Assembly (NCBI GenBank): GCA_023213395.1
Contig: CM041465.1
Span: 234,429,741 to 234,493,740 of the forward strand
Source: Cycas panzhihuaensis
Taxonomy: Eukaryota > Cycadophyta
Length of the DNA stretch: 64,000 nt
Reading direction: 5' to 3'
Positions 34,607 to 45,666 of this stretch are shown in pieces. Positions within the stretch are counted from its first letter, which is position 1; each line of letters opens with the position of its first letter. The notes beneath the pieces were generated by a model. The model made no database searches and was not told the origin of the DNA. It was given only the letters and a program-made list of their open reading frames with translations. The position numbers were made by a program, and so were the translations under genes.

Positions 34607-37307
34607 TGGATGTGCATCTACAGGATAGCTACCTAACTGAGTAGGAGTGGTAAGGGTGGTCGATGGAATAATTGAGAAAAGGCCTACAAGTAGGGCAAAT
34701 ACCACGCAGGGCGCCCCCTGCACCAGAGTGCGAGTTCGGGACCTGCAAATGGAATCTAGCTACCTAGAAGTGGTTCCCCACTTCAAACAAGGAGGAAAGG
34801 TGTAGGGTTAGCCTGGGTTGACCTAAGTGAAGGATCCTCCCACCCTTGGATAGCCGGAAGAAGAAGGAGAAAACCCTTCAAGGGTTTCCCTAGAGCAAAG
34901 GGAAACAAAGAAAGGGTAGGCAAGCGAATGGCCTACGAATGGGATCTCCTCGGCTACCTGGCTAGGCGGAAAACTGAGGGAATATAAAGGGAATAACCAA
35001 AGGGAAGAGGTTATGGTGTGTGTAAGCAAACTAACCAAGTAAGGAAGTTAGTGAAGCAAGGGGGAAGTTTGTAAGAGAGAAGAGTAAAAGGTGAAAGGGG
35101 AGGACTTCCTAGGACCTTTTCCTACAGCAAATATAATGTAGGAAATAAAGTGAACAAAATGTAAACTAAGATGGAGGTTGATTTCCCTTTCTCTTTCCGA
35201 TGAGCTAATTACTATTATACAAAAATGTGAAAGAAAAAAGGGAGATGGGAGTAGAGCAAGAGTATGTACCCGAAATAGAGGTGTGATGAAGTGACGTCGT
35301 TCCCACGAGATACTCGAAGTTGCTCCATAAGGCACGGTGAACATGAAGGGTTGTGGTAGACTGGAATGTGGGGCTTCCTTACCTTCCCCGAAAATAGTAC
35401 TAAAGTACCTAGAAGGGAAAGGAAAAGAACAAAATGCTAGCAACAAATGAAATACTAAAGTAAAACATAATGGAAGCACTTACCTACGAAGGAGGAAAGA
35501 GGAATGGATCCTTTGCATCCTCCACGTACATGCAAGTAAATGACAATATCCCCCTTTCCGGAGAAGGGGTGCTAGCATACAATGGAAAATCCTAACAATA
35601 CATGTATATATGATACAAACATAAACTTAAGTACATACACGTTAGTATCCAATATTACAATGATAAACTGTAGTGAAAATAACCAAAGTAAAAGACAAGT
35701 GAACCAGTAAGCCTCAGAGTGGCCCACCTCCCGCAAGGAACAACCTTACCCTCCCTCAAGGAGCCGCAAGGTAATGAGGGTATGGTAGTGCAAGAAGGCT
35801 AGAAATAGAGGCAACAAGGGTCAAAATGGGCCCGAAAGGATCCACAACAAACTGGGGTGTTATGAGAAGCAAACCGGGTTGCCAGGGAAAAAGTTGGGCA
35901 AGGGACAAGTAGCCAGGGCTTATGTGAGTTGCCTAGATTGAGATATAAGCCTTCAAACCAGTGCTGCAACACATGACAACGCTGATTGTAGTGACTGAAA
36001 ATAGCCTAATAAACCCTTGTTTCACTGCCAAGAGCAGCACGGGGCAAAGGGAAAGGTTTGGGGGGCAAAGAGCCTCTTGAGGAGCGTGGAAGGTGGTGCG
36101 GAATCCACCCAGCTTTCACCTAAATCCTATGTAACCCCTCTTTGCCGCTGTCTTGAGCAAGAAATGCAAGAAAGGAGGCCCTAATGGCAGAGAAAGGACA
36201 GCCCAAAGCAAGACAAAATAACCTTCAAAGAGCAGACCAAGAAGAACTAGGGATGACATGCAAAACAAGGCATAAATTGGACAAGAAAGCAACTTAAACC
36301 AATAAATACCTGAGAAAGAGAGGAGAGCCTTTTGCCTCAATCAAGAGCTACTGAAAAAAAGCTAAGAAATATGCCAAAGAGATGTAGAACAGCAGGTTTG
36401 GAACCCCTGCTAATGAGTTTGAAGGAAACGCCTACACTTTGAGGATGCTTGATGGCTGCCTGAGCGAAGAAATGCTGAGATCTCTCCAAAGAGGCCCTCT
36501 CCAAGGCATGTGAGGGGCTGGGAAGATGTCCTAGTTGTACCAAAGGAGAGCTAGGCACTGGAGGAGAGGAGTAGGTCCTGTAGCAGCAGTGGAGCAGCAG
36601 GGAATAGTAGAGCACATGGCATTTTTCCTTAAGAAGCATTCAAAAATTAAGCAAAAGATCTTAAAAATGACTTAGAGAGGACTTAAATACCCAGCCTAAA
36701 CCCTAAATGAGCAATTAGAGCACAGCTGGCAGTGAGTCAAGTCACGAAACATGTGACAGTTTCACAATAAATGCAAAATTACCACGACGGTTTTTAAAAA
36801 ATAATTTAAGACAGTCATCCAAGAATTTCGCATCACAGAATTTGTGGCGATTACGAATTTCACCGCAGACGGGACTGAACTGATCTAGCCCAGACAATGT
36901 GGGCTAATGACTAAGGAGGCTGATGGGGGGCTGAGACACTTGCCCAAGGGAAGACAAGCCAACAAACGAGTCAAGAAGAGCAAAAATAGGACTCAAAAGA
37001 TGTGACAAGTCAACCAAACAATGACGAGTCATCACACGGACAGGGGTGACATGAGCCAAATGGATCTGGAGGTGAGTAGGGCAGAATGTGGGAAGTGGAA
37101 TAGCCACTAAGGTGTCACACTCGCTGGGAATATGCCCCCGCTATAGTCATCATAGGCTGAATAAGTGTAAATGACGACAAGATCATCCACGAGATCACAA
37201 CATGCAAGCATACACTCATCTCAAAAGAAAGCAATGATAAGGTGAGAAGCATACATGCACTTACCTAAGTCGATAACTCTGTATCCATTCCCGGAAGCTG
37301 AGAAACA
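34607..37307 (-). repeat. 3' LTR of element A (2.7 kb)
   Basis: On the + strand it starts TGGATGTGCATCTACAGG (34607) and ends GCTGAGAAACA (37307), the complement of a TG...CA LTR. It aligns with 41100-43689 and 54954-57523 at many anchors (for example CACGCAGGGCGCCCC at about 34712 and CTTCCTTACCTTCCCCG at about 35368). Confidence 0.8.
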
Positions 37308-37320
37308 CTGCCCCCTTGGC
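37308..37320 (-). other. Polypurine tract of element A
   Basis: CTGCCCCCTTGGC on the + strand is GCCAAGGGGGCAG in element sense, directly upstream of the LTR start TGTTTCTC. Confidence 0.65.
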
Positions 37321-37727
37321 AGTAGAGCCTCGCTGCTCAGAAGTATGGTGCGATGGTGAATGCTGGCAATACAACTATCAGTAGCACATGTGTATATAGA
37401 TATATAAATCAAGATCATAATAGTAGGCAAGGGTGCCAGTGAGTGTCATAGTAGAACACGTGGATATGAAGGTAGAGGTGGAGACAACATAGGGGCTACC
37501 TATGCGCCACCCGAAAACCGACTGGAAAAATATGAAAGGTGAGGGGGCTGGCCCCACCACAAAAGATGCCGAGAGATGTGCATAATCAAGTAGAAGAGTA
37601 AACAAAGTTGGTAGTCACTATAATTTAACCTCATTAGCAGCTAGGTTTCAGAGGTGCAAATGGATCGCAAAGCGAAGTGCATGATGACCTAGGGCTTGGG
37701 TGACAGGGTGGCTAGACAAGCCTCAGG

Positions 37728-38140
37728 GACGGTTAACAAGAAGAGGAAGGCGGCGCTCAAGGATGAGGCAAACGAGACTATTTGCCTCAGTCTTGAGGGC
37801 CCGAGGGATATGCTAAATGTCGACGGATGAGAAGTGGGCTAGGAGGGATCTGGCAGTGGAAGCAAGAGTTCTCAAGTGAGGGCATCACACCTAGTAAACC
37901 TGGATGAGATGGGACACCACAACTTGAGAGTCGCAAAGCAAAACAATGGGTCTGTGATAGAAACAGAGAGCATCGGTTAGGGCTTTAATAACAACTGTGT
38001 ATTCAGCTTCATTATTGGTAGCCTCTAGGAGGAAGACCCTATAGCACATAAAATCTTATCCAGAGGGGCTGCGAAGAATCCATGCAGTGGCAGAAGGTCC
38101 AGGGTTGCCGTGGCTTCTGCCGTCGATAAAAATGTAGACG
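37728..38140 (-). pseudogene. Second RNase H-like domain of element A
   Basis: Best-preserved copy of this domain. It begins FIDGRSHGNPGPSATAWIL (about 38140-38075), continues EATNNEAEYTVVIKALTDAL, PIVLLCDSQVVVSHL and ends with KTEANSLVCLILERRLPLL near 37745. The catalytic D, E and D are in place; the last acidic position reads EAN, where others have EAD or EVD. This is the RNase HI/RVT_3 pattern, distinct from the gypsy pol RNase H. Three stops interrupt it. It stands alone between the PMD promoter and the polypurine tract, on the same strand as pol, so its expression would need a separate or spliced RNA. Confidence 0.75.
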
Positions 38141-38667
38141 GACATGGGTGACACAAAGTCCTGGTAGTAAATAAACAATGATGGAATGAAAGCGATACTT
38201 GAAAGGCAAGCAAAAGTGGCTGTGAAGGGTAGGAAGACCTAGCAATGAGGCTACCCAAGGACAAGAGCAAGCGGCTCGACTACTACTTGAGAGCGGGCAG
38301 AGAAAAGGTGACCTGGAGCACCAAAGGTCACTTCAGGAAGTGAAACATACCCCCGGACAAGGGAGCATTCCCTCTAGAGACCCCAAGAGTGAAAAAGGGT
38401 TGCAGAAATAAGTCCAGGACGGTGAAACAAGCCAAACGAGTATAAACTCGGGCATGGATGGGAGTGGCATGCAAAACGAGACAGAGGGACCCTGAAAAAT
38501 GTGCAAAAATGAGGCACCATAAATGCACCTACAAGGAGTATAAAAAGGTCATCAAAAGAGCACAACAGGCGACAGGGCCAGAAGGCAAAGGCAAACAGGG
38601 AAACGGAATGGTCCCAACAGCTGTCGTAAGGCCAAAAACGGAAGAAGTGCCCGTCAAGGCCCCTACT

Positions 38668-38675
38668 TATATAAG
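38668..38675 (+). promoter_or_regulatory. TATA box of the antisense PMD-like gene in A
   Basis: TATATAAG followed by GAAAA, about 0.7 kb upstream of the PMD coding start on the + strand. The same box is at 45001 (B) and 58813 (C) in a conserved context (a purine-rich GGAAAATGGATTCATTTTCA follows). Confidence 0.6.
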
Positions 38676-39171
38676 GAAAATCGAATGGAAAATGGATTCA
38701 TTTTCACCAGCTCTCGTAAGAAACCAGAGCCATCTCCTTATGCAGCGGAGCGTCACCCAACTTTGGAGGCACACGGGGGACGATCTGACCATTGGATCAG
38801 AGCGCAGAGAGAGCTAGCGGGATCATCGAGACGAGATGACAATAGCGAGACCAGATCCAATGAGTGGATCTCTCGAAACCCAACCTATTTCTAAGTTTTA
38901 GTTTCATTACTTTTTGTAGATTTTTTATGTGATTTTGTGCCCCTTATGGGTGATTGGAGGCCTCTTGGAGTCCGAATTAGACCCAGAAAGATGCGAGACC
39001 TGGGCATTAGGGAGCCCTGGTCCCGATGGGTCCCACGAGGTCCACCAGAGGAATTTTTTTGGTTTTTGGGGTAGAAATCCCCCCCTTTTGGGGAGGTGCC
39101 GTTCGTACCATGGCAAAGATCGCGGTGCCATGATCATTACCGTGGAACCCCTCAATCGCTGCGGGGCCTAA

Positions 39172-39201
39172 GCTAAACTTAGCGGTACCGCTAAGTTTAG
39201 C
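39172..39201. repeat. Perfect 30-bp palindrome upstream of PMD gene in A
   Basis: GCTAAACTTAGCGGT followed by ACCGCTAAGTTTAGC: 15-bp arms with no loop. It lies about 170 bp upstream of the first PMD-coding exon. Counterparts: 45499-45528 in B and about 59299-59328 in C. Confidence 0.95.
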
Positions 39202-39339
39202 ACGGTACGAAGGCAAAAAGTCAGAAAAAAGAATATGAGGGGCCATAAGGCCCTAAATCTCAGGCAAAGAGAGCTGAGAGAGAGCTAGGAGCATTGCTGA
39301 CTGACAAGAATGACTTTGATTAGCTTTTGATGTTGACAG

Positions 39340-41099
39340 GCTATCATCGCGGTGGATAACCGCGAGAATGTAGGTATGGCGATGTTGAGTTTCATTGAGA
39401 TGATGTCCTGATGGGACAAGGAGATCCTACGGAGGTGTGGCCTATACAAGGCCTTGAAGACACCTCAGCTTGTGTCTGATCAGAGACTATTAGTTGACAT
39501 CGTATCCCATTGGGATAGGAGGAGGTACGTATTCCACCCGCCTCAGGTAGTGGACGTGATAGTGACGCCAGGGGACATTCGGTGTATTTTGGGAGTACCG
39601 GTGACAGGGAGGTCTGTAACACTAGGAGCGCTGCCTAGCATTGAGGCAACACATAGAGAGGTAGCCCTGTTCTTCACAGGGGCTGACAGGTGGGAGCAAA
39701 GAGGAGTTCCTCTCCAAACTATAGTGATGTCGAGGATTCCTCAGGTGAGGAAGCTAATTATATTGTGCATTATGTTTCAGATTTCCTAGAAATAGAACTA
39801 TAGAGAGATACCAGAAGGATGGATGGATGCAGTGTGCTGCTGCGAAGCTGGCAAGAGGATGGACTGGGTTACCATGATAGTGGTGAACCTCATCACCCAA
39901 CTTGATGCCATCAGGGTAGCGAGAAAGGGAGGAATATCATACAACACGTTGCTGCAATGCTGGTTCTTTGATCATTTTATGGCAGTGGCACCATCGGGGG
40001 GACCACACCCCATAGTAGAGTGGGCCCCGATGGTCCACAGCTGGCAGACTCGACTAAGGGGGATGGAGGACCAGGCCTATATCTGATGATCAGTGGAGGC
40101 AACATCATTAGACCTCCTCACCCTAACAGACTATGTAGCAGATCCATATAGGACAGTGAGGTGGGATAATGATGACAAGGCAGGCAGAGCAGGAGTGCTC
40201 CCAGATGATGACGATGATGATGATGCTAATGGAGGAGATGGGGCCAGCCCATCATGACCTACGGGGGAGGCAGGTCCTTTAGGGACAGTAGGAGGAGCAG
40301 CGGGACCATCCGGGATTGCCGGAGGAGAGGCAGGCCCATCAAGGGTAGCTGAGAAGAGCAGGAGGCCAGTGACTAGGTCCCGCAGGCTACAGATCGTGAG
40401 GAGATCTGGAGAGGCGAGAGTTGAGCTGGTCCCCGCGAGGAGAGAGGCCCAGGCAAAGGAGGTACTTGAGGATGAGGTACCCGTAGCTGGCAGAGAGCTA
40501 AGAGAAGAGGATGTCGCCTGAGGAGAGGAGCTGGTGGCCATGGCAGGTGAGACCTAACCATTTTCTTAGTCATTTGACAGCCAGATAGATATTTGATTTG
40601 ATTTGATCATGGTATGTAGTGGGATATATACTGATACACGGCATGTTACATTGGCAGGTGTAGTAGAGGTCAGGAGACTGGTAGAGGCCATGGTGAGGGA
40701 GATGTTCCCTCAGGTGTATGCAGAGGGGCAACCACCCATCCAGGCAGAGGATGCACCTAGATTGGCAGGTGCCCACATGGAGGCATTCACCCCATTGGCG
40801 AGGGCAAGAGACATCTAGGCTGTGGAGTCCCAAGAGTATATAGCTTTCAGGGGACAAATATAGCGAGAGTTTGACGAGGCGAGGAGCGAGTGAGACGAGT
40901 TACGTGGACGGGTCCAGGCTCTAGAGGCATAGGGAGGAGCAGGCGAAGATGCAGGGAGCATGGTCCGGATAGCAGTGCTGGAGGAGCACCTCAGAGCAAC
41001 AAAGGAGAGATTCCAGAGTCTGGAGGAGGGACTCCGAGGAGTGACGGATCGTATCCAGGCTCGATACGATCAACTAGTGGACTAGATGGCATCGAGGTC
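39340..41099 (+). pseudogene. Antisense PMD-like gene of element A, two exons, 3' end cut by B
   Basis: Exon 1 starts after TTGATGTTGACAG (39339); the likely ATG is 39376. The core reads RCGLYKALKTPQLVSDQRLLVDIVSHWDRRR (about 39440-39520), VFHPPQVVDVIVTPGDIRCILGVPVTG, then YNTLLQCWFFDHF and MVHSWQTRLRGMED. This matches the plant mobile domain pattern (a W-x(n)-FH-LP, V-T-x-x-D-V-x-x-ILGLP, G-x-PV layout), the domain of MAIN/MAIL1. An acidic, Pro/Gly/Ala-rich tail follows. A 111-bp intron (40547-40657) separates exon 2 (RRLVEAMVREMFPQVYAEGQPPIQ, then a charged coiled-coil-like end), broken at 41099. Few stops (for example TGATGA at 40085, where B has AGACGA) interrupt an otherwise open frame. 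Confidence 0.7.
40547..40657 (+). other. Intron of PMD-like gene in A (111 bp)
   Basis: Donor ATGGCAG|GTGAGACC, acceptor CATTGGCAG|GTGTAG, AT/T-rich interior with in-frame stops. Same site and length in B and C. Confidence 0.75.
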
Positions 41100-43689
41100 T
41101 AGACGCGCTGCTACGGGACAACTACCTAACTAATAGGTATGAGGGAGAGTGCGTGGTGAAAAGATAGAAGGTGGGACCTAAGAGGTGAGTAACTATCACG
41201 CAGAGCGCCCCGTACGCTGGAGCACGAGTTTGGGATCTGCAATGGAGTATGGCTACTATCGGGTGACCCTTCATCACTTCGAGCAAGGGGTGAAGGTGCG
41301 TAGGGCAAACCTGGGTTGACCTAGGAGTAGGATCCTCCCACCCTTGGGTGGCCAGAAGGGGGAAGAGGAAATCCAAAGGGAAAGAGTCAAGAGTAAGCCT
41401 ACACAACCTAACCGGGTACACAAGTGATGCGAGAAGCAAGGCACTTGTGTGGTTGAAGAGAAGAGGAGAAAGGTGGAGAAAGAGGGTTCCTACAACCTTT
41501 CCTATAGATGGTAAAAGTAGAAATGTGTATAACAAAGTAAATGAAATGCAACCAAACACGACACCAAATTTTCCCCTTTTATCTTTCAATGTGCTAGTTA
41601 CTACGGGAAAAATAAAAGGCAAAAAGGAGGTAGCAAAGTGGAGCGAAACGTGCACGTGGACCGAGGGTGTGCGTGACGAAGAAGCCTTCTCGAGGAGCAC
41701 CGAACCGTTCCACGCGGTGCGTCGGATGCAAGATGTTACGGCGGGTAGAAAAGAGGGGCTTCCTTACCTTCCCCGGAAAATCAAATGCGATGCCAAGAAA
41801 GAAAAGAAGCACCAACTAATAAGTGAAACAACACGAAAATATAACAAATACAAGGGTACTTACCGGTAGCGGGACTAACGGGCGATATCCTCCGCGCTCC
41901 CCCGAATACCTACAAGCAAAGGCGATCTCTCCCTTCCCGGGGGAAGAGCACTAACATGCAACACAAAGATCTAACAATATATGCTCAAGTGATAAATATA
42001 AACTTAAACATACACGTGTTAGTACCAATCCAACAAAGAAAATACCCAAGAAAGAGTGACCAAGGCGGAAGCAAATGATCGGTAAGCCTCGGAGCGGCCT
42101 GCCTCCCGCAAGTGATGCCCTAACCTCCCCTCAAGAGCCATGAGGCAACGAGGAGAAAATCAAGAGCAAGGGCTAGAAAACGGCAGCAAAAATGGCAAGG
42201 AGAGGCCCAAGGAAGCCCACGGCGGACCGGGATGCTATGAGGAGCAAACCGGGCAACCGGGGGGAAGGTGAAGCAAAAACCAGCGGTTGGGACTTATGAG
42301 TGATGCCCAAACTTGAGGAAAAGGCCCCAAATCAGTCCTGCAACTTGTGACAACGCTGGTTTGGGCGACCAAAAGGAAGCCTTCAAACCCTTGTTTGCAA
42401 GCCAAGGGCAGCACGGGGCGAGAGGGAGGCTTTGGAGGGCTCAGAGCCGCTTAGGGAGCGTGGAAGGTGGTACAGAATCCACCCAGGTCCTCTCCAAAAC
42501 CTATGCCACCCCTCAACGTCACGCTTGAGCAAAGAAACGCAGGCAAGAAGCACAGAAAGAGTGGTATGACAGCCCACAAACAGAAGGAAAACTAACTTAC
42601 AAGATCAAGCAAAGAGCAAGCCAGGCTGAGCATGAATATCACAAAAAATAATGTTAAAACTAAGAGTACCTGAGTAGGGGAGGCAAGGAGTATGCCTCAG
42701 CCAAAGGATAGCGGAGAGGGGCTGAGAAATCAGCCCAGATCTTGAGTGCAACAGGTTTGGGACCCTGCTAATGAGATGTGAGAGGAAGCACCTGCACTTG
42801 GGAGCATTTATGGACTACCTGAGCAAAGATCAACTGGAAACACTCCAAAGAGGCCCTCTCCAAGGTGTTTGAGGGGCTAGGAAAATGTCTCAGCCACACC
42901 AAAGGAGAACAGGGCGCTGAAGGAGGGACGCTAGTCCAAAGAGCAGCAGTAATGTACAGAGAAGAGTAGAGCAGATGATGTTTCCTTGAGAGCAATTCCA
43001 AAAGTGAGCCAAATAATCCTTGAAAATGAGCCAAAAATGGCTTAAGTACTCAAACAAAACCCTAAAGCGAGTGATTAGGGCGCGACAGGGAGAGAAATAA
43101 GGCACGAGCCACGTGGCAGTTTTGCAATAAATGCGAAATTACCACGGCGGATTTTTAAAAACAACCTGAGATGCTTGTACGCCAATTTCACATGCAGTGG
43201 ATATTCTCGCGCATTACGAAAAATCTAGCGGTACGCACCTAGAGCCAAAAATGGGGCCCACCAACTAGTCTAGTCAAGGCGTATGGACCGAAAGGACTAA
43301 TGGGAAGCTAGGACACCTACCCGGGGGTAAGCATGCCAACAAACGGGTCCAAGGGAGCAAAAATAGGGCTCGAGTGGGGTGGCAAGTTAACCAGACGATG
43401 ATGAGTCATCACACGGGCGGAGGTGGCGCAAACCTAGTGGATCCTGGAGCGAGGAGGGCAGATGCAGGAAGTAATATGGTCACCAGGGTGCCACACTCGC
43501 TAGGAGTGTGCCCCTGTTATAGTCGTCATAGGCTAAAATAAGTGTGGACAACGGCAAGGTTGCCCACAAAGCCACGCACATGCAAGCATGCAAGCAAATA
43601 CTCATCAAAGAAAGAGATGACGATGCGAAAAACATACCTGCACTTACCTGAGTCGGTGATTCCGTATCCATTCCTGGGAGCCGGAAACA
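41100..43689 (-). repeat. 3' LTR of element B (2.6 kb)
   Basis: On the + strand it starts TAGACGCGCTGCTACGGG (TG decayed to TA) and ends GCCGGAAACA. Nearly identical to 54954 onward. The long minus-strand frame 41122-41700 recurs in the other LTR only because the LTRs are identical. Confidence 0.85.
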
Positions 43690-44089
43690 TCGCCTCGCGT
43701 GAGCCTCGCCGCTCGAAAGCCTGGTGCGATGGCGAATGCTGGCAACACAATTGTCAGTAGCACATGCGTATATAGATATATCAATCAAGATCATAACAGT
43801 AGGCAAGGGTGCCGGCGAGTGTCGTGGCGAAACGCGTGGATATGAAAGCGGCGGTGGAGACAACATAGGGGCTGCCTATGAGCCACCTAGGAACCGACTG
43901 GAAAAAATAAGACAGGTGAGGGGGCTACCCCCAGCAAAAGATGCAAAGGAGAGCATGCATAGTCAAGCAAAGAGTAAGCAAAGAGCGGGCACCATAGTTT
44001 TACCTCATCAGTGACCAGGTTTTGGAGGTGCAAACGGATCGCAAAGCAAAGTGGCAGACGACTTGGGGCTTGGGCGACGGGAAGGCCAG

Positions 44090-44485
44090 GCAAGCCTCAG
44101 GGACGATCAGCAAGGAGAGGAAGGCGGCGCTCAAGGATGAGGCGAACAAGGCTATCTACCTCAGCGTTGAGGGCCCGAGGGATATGCTGGATATCAACAA
44201 AAGAAAAGCGGGCCAGGAGGGATCCGCGTGAGAGCAAGAGTCCTCAAGTGAGGGCATCGACTGTAAACCTGGGTGAGATGGGACACCACAACTTGAGAGT
44301 CACAAAGCAAAACAATGGGTCCGTGATGGAAACGGAGGACATCAGTAAGGGCTTCGATACCGTATACTCACAGAGTTGGTAGCCTCTGGGAGGAAGATCC
44401 CAGAGCGGAGGAGATCATATCCAAGGGTCATGAGAATCCACGCACGGCAGAAGGTCCAGATTATCGCGGCTTCAGAAGATGTAGA
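44090..44485 (-). pseudogene. Second RNase H-like domain of element B, degraded
   Basis: In element sense, the middle and end are readable: PIVLLCDSQVVVSHLTQVY near 44310-44255, then FVDIQHIPRALNAEVDSLVRLILERRLPLL near 44210-44110. The N-terminal catalytic Asp region is shortened: element A has FIDGRSHGNPG where B has lost bases around 44465-44485. Frame breaks near 44380 and 44230. Same position as in A, C and W, between the polypurine tract and the PMD promoter. Confidence 0.7.
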
Positions 44486-45000
44486 CGGACATATGTGACA
44501 CATAATCCAAGCAATCAATGGGTGATAAAAGCAACACTAAAAAAACAAGCAAAAGGTGGCCGCAAAGGGTAGGAGGTCCTAGCAATGAGGTTACCCAGGG
44601 CGAAAGCATGCGACCCGATCACCGGCAGAGAGTGGTCGGGAGAAAAAGCCTCCTGGGGCGCCAAAAGGTCACTTTAGGAAGCGAAACATGCCCCCAGGCG
44701 GGGGAGCATTCCTTTTGGGGACCCCAAGAACGAGAAAGGGCCGCGGAAACAAGTCCAGTATACGAACGAGCCAAACGAGTATAAACTCGGTGCACGGGAG
44801 TAGCGCCGAAACGATGCGTAAGGGCCCGCAAAAGCGCGATAATGAGGCACCATAAATGCCCTCATAAGGGCGGGCAGAAAGGGCATCGATAAAGCACAAT
44901 TGATGACAGGCGTAAGGCAAAGGTAATCGAGACGACGAGACGGCCCCAACGACCGACGCGAGACCAAAAAAGCAGAGGAAGTGCGGGTGGGGCCCCCGCC

Positions 45001-45008
45001 TATATAAG
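45001..45008 (+). promoter_or_regulatory. TATA box of the antisense PMD-like gene in B
   Basis: TATATAAG preceded by GGGCCCCCGCC and followed by GAAAACAACGG, on the + strand, about 0.7 kb upstream of the PMD ATG. Its conservation in A and C supports a promoter separate from the LTR. Confidence 0.65.
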
Positions 45009-45442
45009 GAAAACAACGGGAAAATGGATTCATTTTCACGGCTCTCATCTGAAACCGAGCCATTTCCTTCAATGTAGCGCCACCCAACTTTAGAGGCACG
45101 CCGAGGAGATCGGACCGCCGGACGGAGAGCGAGAGAGCCAAGACGACCGACGGCATGGCGATGGCGAGACCAGATCCAGTGAGTGGATGTCACTAAACCT
45201 AGCCCATCTCGAAGTTTAAAGTTTGAAGGTTTTTTAAGATTTTTACATAGTTTCTATATAGTATTAGTGCCCCTTATAGGCAACGGAAGGCTTCTCGGAG
45301 TCCGAATCGGACCCAGAAAGAGGCGGGGACCTGGGCATTGTGGAGTTTCGTTCGTGGGCCCCACGGGGACCACCAGAAGAAATTTTTTTGGTTTTTGGGT
45401 GGAAAACCCCCCCCCTTTGGGGGATCGCCGTTCGTACCGCGA

Positions 45443-45528
45443 CAATGATCGCGGTGCCGCGATCATTGCCGTGGGCCCCACATCGCCGCGGGACCCGTGC
45501 CAAACTTAGTAGTACTGCTAAGTTTGGC
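45443..45528. repeat. Pair of inverted repeats upstream of PMD gene in B
   Basis: 45443-45468: CAATGATCGCGG and CCGCGATCATTG around TG, perfect 12-bp arms. 45499-45528: GCCAAACTTAGTAGT and ACTGCTAAGTTTGGC, 15-bp arms with two imperfect pairs, the counterpart of the perfect palindrome in A. Confidence 0.85.
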
Positions 45529-45666
45529 GCGCAGACGGCGCGTAAAGGCGTAAACCAAACATGATGGTCAAAAGAGCTCCAAATCTCAGGCAAAAAGAGA
45601 TTTGAGAGAGAGAGAGGTGACAGTGACTAACATGAGACTGACTTGAGTTATTTTTGATGTGAACAG

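Larger units (their letters stand above)
34607..41099 (-). mobile_element. Gypsy element A, minus strand, 3' portion, interrupted by element B
   Basis: It has an LTR (34607-37307), polypurine tract, sense RNase H-like domain (37728-38140) and the antisense PMD-like gene (+ strand, 39340-41099), matching B, C and W in order. It ends inside exon 2 of the PMD gene where the LTR of B begins, so B (with C) was inserted there and the rest of A would lie beyond the window. Stops often correspond to CGA or CAG codons in relatives, indicating an older copy than B. Confidence 0.8.

Noticed and set aside
35048-35479. 143-aa minus-strand frame
   Set aside because: LTR sequence of element A; low-complexity hydrophobic/Ser-rich translation without a family match.
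39340-41099. Element A PMD region as an independent host gene
   Set aside because: Its promoter, palindromes, adjacent RNase H and LTR match elements B and C in order, so it is part of the transposon family.
41095-41105. Target duplication of element B at its right LTR
   Set aside because: The sequence right of 57523 is internal sequence of element C, so no flank of B is available for comparison.
41122-41700. 192-aa minus-strand frame, repeated at 54976-55554
   Set aside because: It lies inside the LTR, and the two copies are similar only because the LTRs are nearly identical. The A LTR does not keep the frame, and no domain is recognised.
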